Shown here: positions 1 to 5,249 of the stretch, piece by piece
Numbering within the stretch: position 1 is the stretch's first letter
Layout of the letters: each line of letters opens with the position of its first letter
NCBI GenBank assembly: GCA_023262645.1
Contig: JALRAA010000116.1
Location: forward strand, 1 to 5,363
Direction of reading: 5' to 3'
DNA: 5,363 nt
Source: Burkholderiaceae bacterium
GTDB taxonomy: Bacteria; Pseudomonadota; Gammaproteobacteria; Burkholderiales; Burkholderiaceae_C
Position numbers and translations under genes: made by a program
Notes under the pieces: generated by a model
What the model was told of the DNA's origin: nothing
Seen by the model: the letters and a program-made list of their open reading frames with translations, nothing else
Databases searched by the model: none

Positions 1-826
1 TGCGGTCGCTGCCGTGCTGCACCGGCAGGTGCAGGTGGTTCACCAGTTGCGGAATGCGCCCATACGCATCAATGAGCCGCTGAGTGAATTCCTTGGGGTG
101 GCTGGTGGTGTAGCGGATGCGCTCGATGCCCGGGATGTCGGCCACGTATTCGAGCAGCAATGCGAAGTCGGCGATCTCAGCCCCGCCTTGGTCGGACCGG
201 CCCATGCGACCCCGGTAGGCGTTGACGTTTTGCCCCAGCAGCGTCACCTCCTTCACACCCTGATCGGCCAGGCCGGCGACCTCGGTCAGGACGTCGTCGA
301 AGGGGCGGCTGACCTCTTCGCCGCGCGTATAGGGCACCACACAGTAGCTGCAATATTTGGAGCAGCCTTCCATGATGGACACAAACGCCGAGGCGCCTTG
401 CACCCGTGCCGGGGGCAAATGGTCGAACTTTTCAATCTCGGGAAAGCTGATGTCGACCTGTGGCTTGTTGAGCGCAGCGCGCTGGTTAAGCAATTCGGGC
501 AAGCGGTGCAAGGTTTGCGGGCCAAACACCACGTCCACGAAGGGCGCACGTGCCACGATGGCCTCGCCCTCCTGGCTGGCCACACAACCACCCACAGCGA
601 TCTTCACACCCTTGGCCTTGAGGTGCTTGACGCGCCCCAGGTCCGAGAAGACCTTTTCTTGCGCCTTCTCGCGCACCGAGCAGGTGTTGAAGAGGATGAG
701 GTCGGCTTCCTCGACGTTGTCGGTTTGTTCGTAACCCTGGGCCTGACCCAGCACGTCGACCATCTTGTCCGAGTCGTACTCGTTCATCTGGCAGCCGAAG
801 GTTTTGACGAAGACTTTGCGGCTCAT
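1..826 (-). CDS. miaB: tRNA-2-methylthio-N6-dimethylallyladenosine synthase MiaB (3' part outside window)
   Basis: Radical-SAM methylthiotransferase that adds a methylthio group to N6-isopentenyladenosine at position 37 of tRNAs reading UNN codons; cytoplasmic. The frame is open from an ATG at 826-824 to the left edge, giving 275 residues of an expected 440-450, so the rest of the radical-SAM barrel and the C-terminal TRAM domain are missing. It begins MSRKVFVKTFGCQMNEYDSD, typical of the family. The N-terminal UPF0004 domain has the three cysteines for the auxiliary iron-sulfur cluster (C12, C49 in FNTCSVRE, C81 in VGGC). The radical-SAM CxxxCxxC motif is C155, C159 and C162 (GCSKYCSYC), followed by VVPYTRG and LLGQNVNAY. 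A strong Shine-Dalgarno (GGGGAGG, 840-834) lies 7 nt before the ATG and fixes the start, but sits in a potential hairpin. Divergent from the cupin gene. Codon choice favours AAG for lysine, unlike its neighbours. Identification is secure. Confidence 0.97.
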   Translation of the reverse strand, partial: MSRKVFVKTFGCQMNEYDSDKMVDVLGQAQGYEQTDNVEEADLILFNTCSVREKAQEKVFSDLGRVKHLKAKGVKIAVGGCVASQEGEAIVARAPFVDVVFGPQTLHRLPELLNQRAALNKPQVDISFPEIEKFDHLPPARVQGASAFVSIMEGCSKYCSYCVVPYTRGEEVSRPFDDVLTEVAGLADQGVKEVTLLGQNVNAYRGRMGRSDQGGAEIADFALLLEYVADIPGIERIRYTTSHPKEFTQRLIDAYGRIPQLVNHLHLPVQHGSDR

Positions 827-833
827 GGACGAG

Positions 834-850
834 CCTCCCCGTGGGGGTGG
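834..850 (-). promoter_or_regulatory. miaB Shine-Dalgarno inside a potential hairpin
   Basis: Read on the minus strand, CCACCCC (850-844), loop CAC (843-841) and GGGGAGG (840-834) form six G-C pairs with one internal A-A mismatch. The 3' arm is the whole Shine-Dalgarno of miaB, 7 nt from its ATG. If it folds in the mRNA, the ribosome site would be masked. The pairing is visible in the sequence; a regulatory role is inference, and GC-rich DNA can give this by chance. Confidence 0.4.
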
Positions 851-911
851 GTGCAGCGGTTCATGGTGTAGATCCAGAGGCTGTTGAAAACCACCATTTT
901 AATTCCCCGTT

Positions 912-917
912 TATCAT
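912..917 (+). promoter_or_regulatory. putative -10 element, possible leaderless start of the cupin gene
   Basis: TATCAT matches the sigma-70 -10 consensus at five of six positions and ends 6 nt before the ATG at 924. Transcription would begin at or next to the A of the start codon, giving a leaderless mRNA. This fits the absence of any Shine-Dalgarno before that ATG. No good -35 lies at 16-18 nt spacing; a TTGAAA at 884-889 is 22 nt away, which is too far. Confidence 0.35.
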
Positions 918-923
918 GCGCCG

Positions 924-1307
924 ATGACCACCTTCACACGCGTCGTTTTGTTCACCGATACCGACGGTCGCGCTCGCTTTCGCGAAGAACCCATTGCCCT
1001 GGACCAAGGCAGCGAAGCGGCGCGCTTGAGTGCGGTGTTGCCAGCGCACGGTTTGCAATGGCGCAAGAGCCCCGTGGGTTTTCGCAGCGCTTTTCATGTC
1101 AGCACCCACACCCAATGGGTGTTCATCTTGCAAGGTCAGATGGAGATCGGTTTGCAAGACGGTTCGTCGAAACTGTTCAAAGCAGGCGAACATTTCTATT
1201 CGGCCGATCTGTTGCCCAATGGGGCGGTGTTTGACAGCCAAGTGCATGGGCATTGGAGCCGGCAAGTCGGCGACGAGGAACTCGTGACCGTGTTTGTGCG
1301 GGATTGA
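924..1307 (+). CDS. small cupin-like protein of unknown substrate
   Basis: A 127-residue soluble protein without signal peptide or membrane segment, fitting a single-domain cupin beta-barrel. Core strands are recognisable: FRSAFHVSTHTQWVFILQGQ (residues 53-72) resembles cupin motif 1, with the usual 'yvleG' turn as FILQG, and FKAGEHFYSADLLPNG (85-100) resembles the start of motif 2 with its 'aGd' turn. The metal-binding pattern is not canonical: the HxH-E set is replaced by H58, H62 and Q64, and later candidate ligands are H90, H108 and H110. It may bind metal in an altered way or not at all. The ATG at 924 has no Shine-Dalgarno but a -10-like TATCAT 6 nt upstream. Divergent from miaB and followed by 157 nt without a gene, so probably monocistronic. 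No substrate or pathway can be assigned from sequence or neighbours. Confidence 0.8.
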   Translation: MTTFTRVVLFTDTDGRARFREEPIALDQGSEAARLSAVLPAHGLQWRKSPVGFRSAFHVSTHTQWVFILQGQMEIGLQDGSSKLFKAGEHFYSADLLPNGAVFDSQVHGHWSRQVGDEELVTVFVRD

Positions 1308-1464
1308 AACGCTTTACCGGCGTCCCATTCGGCGGGTTTGTGCAGATAGTTTTGAAAAACTAATCCGAAAGAATCCATTTCGTATGCAAGGACTAAAGGC
1401 CAGCTTGTTCCGAGCCGATACCATCGCTACTTTCGGTGCTTAAAACAACGGGCGCCGCTTCTCC
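1308..1464. other. intergenic stretch between the cupin and carbonic anhydrase genes
   Basis: 157 nt without a supported gene. It holds an AT-rich palindrome at 1347-1362 and weak promoter-like pairs: TTGAAA (1352-1357) with TCCATT (1374-1379), spacing 16, and TTGTTC (1405-1410) with TACTTT (1428-1433), spacing 17, each hexamer matching consensus only partly. No convincing terminator follows the cupin gene. Confidence 0.5.
1347..1362. repeat. perfect 7-bp inverted repeat, possible operator
   Basis: TAGTTTT-GA-AAAACTA is a perfect palindrome with a two-base centre, about 100 bp upstream of the carbonic anhydrase gene and 40 bp after the cupin stop. It overlaps a TTGAAA hexamer (1352-1357) that could act as a -35. 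A loop of two bases is too tight for a good RNA hairpin and no T-run follows, so a dimeric protein site on DNA is likelier than a terminator. No regulator family is recognised from the sequence. Confidence 0.35.
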
Positions 1465-2700
1465 ATGTTTTTTTCGTTTAAAGCAGTCATGAAAAAATAC
1501 CTACGTTTGATATTGGAAATTCTGTTGGGTGTGTGCTTTATCGCCGCCTCAACCTTGGCTTACTTGAACTACTCGGCCAAAAAACATTTGGTCGCTGAGG
1601 TCGGTGAATTGACCGAGCAACTCGGCGAAGCCAAAGAAGCCTTGGAAAAAATGCACGAAAGCGAACCTGCCGCCGATGAACAAGCGGCTGAAGCCGGCAC
1701 CAGCACGCAAGAGCTGGATGCGCTCAAAGCCGCTTTCTCCAATGGCGTGGTGTTGCAAGACATGGAATTGCTCTACAAAGCGCAAAAAGCCCTGAGCCCT
1801 GAGCGCCAAGTCGGCATGGCCTCTATCCGTTTGCTGACCAAAGGTGCACAAGACGAAGGCACCGTGGCTGCCTTCCAAAAAGCCCTTGAAATGGCCGAAT
1901 GGGGCAACCGGTTGCAAACCGTGTGTGCGGCCCAAAACGCACTGGCCGCAGCTGGGCAAAAAGTCAAAGTGCTGTCGGACTGCAAAAAGTCTTCCGAGAA
2001 AGAAGACAGCCACGCCAAGAAAGACGACAAAGCGCACGATGTCCACTGGGGCTATGAAGGCGATAACGGTCCCGAGCACTGGGGTGACAACTTCCCTGTC
2101 TGCGGTACCGGCAAAAAACAATCGCCTTTGAACATCACGGGTCCTTTTGAAAAATCCAAAGACGTGTTGAGCGTGGACTACAAAGAAGGTCCATTGAAGA
2201 TGTTCAACAACGGACACACCATTCAAGTGAATGTCGAGCCCGGCAGCACGCTGACCATCAACAAAGAAACCTTCGATTTGTTGCAGTTCCACTTCCACCG
2301 TCCGTCCGAAGAACAGGTCGATGGCAAAAATTCAGCCATGGTCGCGCACTTTGTCCACAAAAGCAAAGACGGCAAACTCGCGGTCATCGGTGTGTTGCTC
2401 AACGAAGGCAAAGACAACGCGGCCATCAAAACGTTGTGGGCCAATTTGCCTCCCAAAGAAGGTGTTGAATACCTGCCTGAAAAAGTCAGCTTCAACCCCG
2501 GCAGCATGCTGCCCAAAGACCTGGGTTTTTACAACTACGAAGGTTCTTTGACCACACCGCCTTGCACAGAGGGTGTGCAGTTCTATATTCTGAAAAAACC
2601 CATGGACATCTCTAAAGACCAAGTGGGTAAATTCCCGTTCAAGCTCAATGCACGTCCTGTGCAAAACCTCAACGGCAGAAAAATCAGTGCCGGTGGTTGA
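1465..2700 (+). CDS. membrane-anchored alpha-class carbonic anhydrase with an N-terminal extension
   Basis: Zinc enzyme for reversible hydration of CO2 to bicarbonate. Residues 13-35 form a hydrophobic helix (signal anchor; the cysteine at 24 is not in a lipobox), so the catalytic part should be periplasmic. Residues 38-66 look like a charged coiled coil. Residues 80-173 are an alanine-rich helical region I do not recognise, containing C154 and C173. A Lys/Asp/Glu-rich linker (174-192) leads to the carbonic anhydrase domain (193-405). That domain has zinc ligands H276, H278 (QFHFH) and H295 (AHFVH), the proton-shuttle equivalent H251 (NNGH), E282 and T363 (SLTTPPC) of the Thr199-Glu106 pair, and C213/C367 placed for the usual disulfide. 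Val293 stands where many relatives have glutamate beside the third ligand. Usual bacterial enzymes are about 220-260 residues. The start is uncertain: neither ATG has a good Shine-Dalgarno, and ATG 1489 (MKKYLRLILE) is a serious alternative, eight residues shorter. Lysine is almost always AAA. Confidence 0.93.
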   Translation: MFFSFKAVMKKYLRLILEILLGVCFIAASTLAYLNYSAKKHLVAEVGELTEQLGEAKEALEKMHESEPAADEQAAEAGTSTQELDALKAAFSNGVVLQDMELLYKAQKALSPERQVGMASIRLLTKGAQDEGTVAAFQKALEMAEWGNRLQTVCAAQNALAAAGQKVKVLSDCKKSSEKEDSHAKKDDKAHDVHWGYEGDNGPEHWGDNFPVCGTGKKQSPLNITGPFEKSKDVLSVDYKEGPLKMFNNGHTIQVNVEPGSTLTINKETFDLLQFHFHRPSEEQVDGKNSAMVAHFVHKSKDGKLAVIGVLLNEGKDNAAIKTLWANLPPKEGVEYLPEKVSFNPGSMLPKDLGFYNYEGSLTTPPCTEGVQFYILKKPMDISKDQVGKFPFKLNARPVQNLNGRKISAGG

Positions 2701-2723
2701 TCACCAACACAGTTGCTGACATG

Positions 2724-2754
2724 AAAAAGCCTGCTTCAACAGCAGGCTTTTTTT
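2724..2754. terminator. bidirectional intrinsic terminator between carbonic anhydrase and ffh
   Basis: AAAAAGCCTGCT (2724-2735), loop TCAAC (2736-2740) and AGCAGGCTTTTT (2741-2752) form a 12-bp perfect stem with a GC-rich core. Seven T residues (2748-2754) follow on the plus strand, and five T residues follow on the minus strand opposite A2724-2728. It lies 23 nt after the carbonic anhydrase stop and 12 nt after the ffh stop, so it can end both convergent transcripts. Confidence 0.92.
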
Positions 2755-2766
2755 CTTGCAGGTTTG

Positions 2767-4140
2767 TCAGCGTGGCATGCCGGGGAAACCGCCCATGCCT
2801 TTCATGCCACCCAGCTTTTTCATCATCTTCATCAAACCGCCGCCGCGCATTTTTTTCATCATGTCTTGCATTTGGTTGAATTCGTTGAGCAAGCGGTTCA
2901 CATCCTGTACTTGAACGCCAGCGCCGATGGCAATGCGCCGTTTGCGTGTGGCTTTGATGATGTCGGGCTTGGCGCGCTCGTAAGGCGTCATGCTGTGGAT
3001 GATGCCTTGTTTTTTCACCATTTCTTTTTCTGCGCGGTTGAGATCCACATCCTTGGCTTTGGCCGCGATTTGCCCGGGCATTTTGTCCATCAAACTGGAC
3101 AAGCCGCCCATTTGTTTCATTTGCTGGATTTGCGACAAGAAGTCGTTGAGATCGAAGCCGTCGCCGCTTTTCAACTTGGCCGCCATTTTTTGCGCCGCCT
3201 GCATATCGACATTGGCAGTGACTTGTTCGACCAACGCCACGATGTCGCCCATGCCGAGCATGCGGCCGGCATGCCGTTCGGCATCGAACGCTTCTAAACC
3301 GTCAATTTTTTCGCTGGTACCTGCAAACTTGATCGGCGCGCCGGTGATTTGCCGCACCGACAATGCGGCACCCCCGCGTGAATCACCATCGGTTTTGGTC
3401 AACACAATGCCGGTCAAGGGCAATGCTTCTTTGAATGCCTTGGCGGTGTTGATCGCGTCTTGGCCCAACATCGCGTCCACGACAAACAAAGTTTCCACTG
3501 GATGAACGGCTGCATGCAAGGCTTTGATTTCGTTCATCAAGGCTTCATCGATCGCCAAGCGTCCTGCGGTGTCCACCAGCAGCACATCGACATAGTGGTT
3601 GCGTGCATAGTCCAACGCAGCCAACACAATGTCAACGGGTTTTTGCGAAGGGTCGCTGGGAAACCATTCGGCACCGGCTTGCGCCGTCACACTTTTGAGC
3701 TGTTCAATCGCGGCTGGACGGTACACGTCGGCAGACACGGTCAACACTTTTTTCTTGCGCTTGTTGATCAGGTGGCGGGCCAATTTGGCGGTGGTGGTGG
3801 TTTTGCCCGCCCCCTGCAATCCCGCCATCAATATGACGGCTGGCGGTTGCGCGGCCAAATTGATGTCGCTCACACCCTCGCCCATGGTGGCGCTGAGTTC
3901 GCGTTGCACGATGCTCACCAGCACCTGTCCCGGCGTGAGCGAACCCACCACTTCTTGACCCAGCGCGCGTTCTTTGACCCGGGCAATGAAGTCGCGCACC
4001 ACGGGCAAGGCCACATCGGCTTCGAGCAAAGCCATGCGCACCTCGCGCAGCATGTCTGCGACATTGGACTCGGTGATTCGGGCTTGTCCGCTGATTTGGC
4101 GGACCATGCGCGACAATTTTTCGCTCAGCGTGTTGGACAT
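2767..4140 (-). CDS. ffh: signal recognition particle protein Ffh (SRP54 homolog)
   Basis: GTPase that, with 4.5S RNA, binds signal sequences of nascent inner-membrane proteins and delivers the ribosome to FtsY. The product has 457 residues, normal for the family. The N domain (1-90) is a helical bundle. The G domain shows the P-loop GLQGAGKTTT (107-116), DVYRPAA (138-144), DTAGRL (190-195), TKTDGDSRGG (248-257) and GTSEKIDGLEAF (274-285). The C-terminal M domain (from about 325) is methionine-rich, with SMTPYERAKPDII (383-395) and the RNA-binding stretch around RKRRIAIGAGVQVQDVNRLL (399-418), ending in a Gly/Met tail. The ATG at 4140 is preceded by AAGG (4152-4149) with 8 nt spacing. The frame stays open upstream to 4317, but that part is unlike Ffh and would overlap the divergent gene, so it is rejected. 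Complete and apparently functional. Confidence 0.98.
   Translation of the reverse strand: MSNTLSEKLSRMVRQISGQARITESNVADMLREVRMALLEADVALPVVRDFIARVKERALGQEVVGSLTPGQVLVSIVQRELSATMGEGVSDINLAAQPPAVILMAGLQGAGKTTTTAKLARHLINKRKKKVLTVSADVYRPAAIEQLKSVTAQAGAEWFPSDPSQKPVDIVLAALDYARNHYVDVLLVDTAGRLAIDEALMNEIKALHAAVHPVETLFVVDAMLGQDAINTAKAFKEALPLTGIVLTKTDGDSRGGAALSVRQITGAPIKFAGTSEKIDGLEAFDAERHAGRMLGMGDIVALVEQVTANVDMQAAQKMAAKLKSGDGFDLNDFLSQIQQMKQMGGLSSLMDKMPGQIAAKAKDVDLNRAEKEMVKKQGIIHSMTPYERAKPDIIKATRKRRIAIGAGVQVQDVNRLLNEFNQMQDMMKKMRGGGLMKMMKKLGGMKGMGGFPGMPR
3251..3284. repeat. imperfect inverted repeat inside ffh
   Basis: ATGCCGA plus GCATGC (3251-3263), loop GGCCG (3264-3268), then GCATGC (3269-3274), a three-base bulge CGT, and TCGGCAT (3278-3284) give 13 paired bases. 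It falls in the Ffh segment around ERHAGRMLGMG (288-298), which is conserved in the family, so much of it may be a by-product of coding. Confidence 0.4.
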
Positions 4141-4175
4141 CTGCAATACCTTAAGTGGGGAAAGCGTGCGGTGCC

Positions 4176-4204
4176 ATCCTACAAGCACTCGGTGAACCGC
4201 TAAA
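4176..4204 (-). promoter_or_regulatory. putative ffh promoter
   Basis: On the minus strand, TTTAGC (4204-4199) as -35 and TAGGAT (4181-4176) as -10 are 17 nt apart, matching consensus at three and four of six positions. Transcription would start near 4169, giving a leader of about 28 nt that includes the AAGG ribosome site. This is a weak by-eye match, supported by its position in the only gap between divergent genes. Confidence 0.3.
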
Positions 4205-4206
4205 CT
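4201..4206 (+). promoter_or_regulatory. putative -10 of the ypjD operon, possible leaderless start
   Basis: TAAACT matches the -10 consensus at four of six positions and ends 6 nt before the ATG at 4213, so transcription would begin at about the start codon. No Shine-Dalgarno is present. The corresponding -35 (CCTACA, 4178-4183, spacing 17) matches at three positions only. It overlaps the putative ffh -35 on the other strand. Confidence 0.3.
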
Positions 4207-4212
4207 GTTCGC

Positions 4213-5025
4213 ATGATTGTATTGAGCGCATCCCAATTCAGCCTGGTCTGGGGCTTGGTCGCTGCCATGGCGTATGCACTGGGCGCCCTGTTTGGCGGCC
4301 GTTTGTCTGCGCAGCAAAGCCGCAATTATTTGTGGCTGATTTCATTGGTCCACGGTTTGAGCGTGATTGCCAGTTTGATTCCCGCCGAAGACGGACTGGC
4401 GCGGTTTGGTTTTGCCCCGGCGTTGTCAGCCACCGCATGGTTGGTGCTGTTGGTCTACACGCTAGAGCACCACTGGTTTCCTCAAATGCAAACCCGCTGG
4501 CTGTTGTCCGGCGTGGGCTTGATCACAGTGATGTTGCCGTTGGTGTTTCCCGGCCATGCGCTGCACAGTTCTTCCTCTGCTTGGTTGCCATTTCACTGGG
4601 TGCTTGGCATGGCTTCTTATGCGCTGTTTGCTGCCGCGGTGGTGCATGCGAGCTTGATGAGCCGCGCAGAGCGACAAATTCGATTGGGCGCCATCGACCC
4701 CACCGGCTTGCCTTTGTTAACACTGGAGCGGCTGACTTTTCGGTTTGTCAACATTGGTTTTTCCTTGCTCAGCGCGACGTTATTGGCAGGATGGTTGTTT
4801 GGTGAACAACTTTATGGACCCGAGAGGGCTTTGCGCTTTGACCACAAAACATTGTTCGCGCTATTGGCTTGGTTGGTTTTCTTGGTGCTGATTGTGGGCC
4901 GCAAATACCGCGGCTGGCGTGGTGCACTGGCCGTTCGTACCCTGTACACCGGCGCATTGATGCTGTTTTTATCGTACGCAGGGTCGCGCTTTGTCACCGA
5001 AGTGTTCTTAGGCCGAACCACATGA
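4213..5025 (+). CDS. ypjD: YpjD/CcsA-type cytochrome c assembly family inner-membrane protein
   Basis: A 270-residue integral membrane protein with about eight hydrophobic helices (roughly 8-28, 40-57, 68-86, 96-112, 126-147, 178-196, 212-229 and 241-262). It resembles the CcsA/CcmC superfamily branch represented by E. coli YpjD: FHWVLGMASYALFAAAVVHA (127-146), FVNIGFSLLSATLLAGW (178-194), HKTLFALLAWLVFL (211-224) and LFLSYAGSRF (251-260) follow the family pattern. H47, H128, H145 and H211 could serve as heme ligands. The tryptophan-rich WWD heme-handling motif of true CcsA and CcmC is not seen, as is usual for YpjD proteins, so a direct role in cytochrome c maturation is unproven. Lying next to ffh and divergent from it is also the arrangement in E. 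coli. First gene of an apparent operon; it overlaps the next gene by ATGA. The only plausible start is 4213, without a Shine-Dalgarno. Confidence 0.88.
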   Translation: MIVLSASQFSLVWGLVAAMAYALGALFGGRLSAQQSRNYLWLISLVHGLSVIASLIPAEDGLARFGFAPALSATAWLVLLVYTLEHHWFPQMQTRWLLSGVGLITVMLPLVFPGHALHSSSSAWLPFHWVLGMASYALFAAAVVHASLMSRAERQIRLGAIDPTGLPLLTLERLTFRFVNIGFSLLSATLLAGWLFGEQLYGPERALRFDHKTLFALLAWLVFLVLIVGRKYRGWRGALAVRTLYTGALMLFLSYAGSRFVTEVFLGRTT

Positions 5026-5249
5026 AATACCTGATCTTGATCGGCGTGGTGTTCGGCGTGATTTGGTGGATCAAACTCAGCCGACCCGCGAAACCTTCTG
5101 GGTCTGCTGGCGGTACTGACAACGGTCCGCAGCCCATGGTGCGTTGTGCGCACTGCGGTTTGCATTTGCCACAGAACGAAGCGATTGCATCAAACAGTGC
5201 GGTGTATTGCAGCGATGCGCACCGCGATTTGGCCGAACCCCGCGCATGA
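5022..5249 (+). CDS. PP0621-type small membrane-anchored CxxC protein
   Basis: A 75-residue protein of unknown function. Residues 2-18 form one hydrophobic helix (MKYLILIGVVFGVIWWIKLS), followed by a flexible Ser/Gly/Pro stretch (21-38) and a short cysteine motif: C42 and C45 (RCAHCG), then C63 and H67 (VYCSDAHR). This could hold zinc as CxxC-CxxxH and recalls small treble-clef fingers. Topology is probably N-terminus out with the finger in the cytoplasm, given the positive residues after the helix; that is inference. The start is the ATG overlapping the stop of ypjD (ATGA, 5022-5025), which I prefer to upstream starts in the same frame because those would lie within ypjD. A weak TAGG (5009-5012) may help initiation. 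The family recurs beside ypjD-like genes and ampD in betaproteobacteria, from memory. No enzymatic role can be claimed. Confidence 0.87.
   Translation: MKYLILIGVVFGVIWWIKLSRPAKPSGSAGGTDNGPQPMVRCAHCGLHLPQNEAIASNSAVYCSDAHRDLAEPRA

Noticed and set aside
14..871. Long open frame on the plus strand (285 codons)
   Set aside because: It is antisense to miaB, whose protein has clear family motifs; the translated product resembles nothing and is rich in His/Val/Leu, as typical of antisense frames in GC-rich genes.
861..1265. Minus-strand frame opposite the cupin gene
   Set aside because: The plus-strand frame shows the cupin strand pattern; this one has no motif and no ribosome site.
1308..1350. Terminator after the cupin gene
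   Set aside because: Only short stems of about four pairs can be drawn around 1310-1335, without a following T-run.
1525..1542. Lipoprotein signal at Cys24 of the carbonic anhydrase
   Set aside because: The residues before the cysteine (LLGV) lack Gly or Ala at the -1 position, so a lipobox is not supported; a plain membrane anchor fits better.
1549..2298. Open frame of 249 codons on the minus strand
   Set aside because: It lies wholly antisense to the carbonic anhydrase gene, has a Phe/His/Gln-rich shadow composition and no ribosome site.
3460..4203. Open frame of 247 codons on the plus strand
   Set aside because: Antisense to ffh, with low-complexity His/Gln content and no recognisable domain.
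4141..4317. N-terminal extension of Ffh to an upstream ATG
   Set aside because: The extra 59 residues are unlike Ffh and would overlap ypjD; the ATG at 4140 has a Shine-Dalgarno and gives the normal length.
4155..4805. Open frame of 216 codons overlapping ypjD
   Set aside because: Out of frame with the membrane protein, whose hydrophobic helix pattern and family motifs are convincing; the alternative product is Cys/Arg-rich without motifs.
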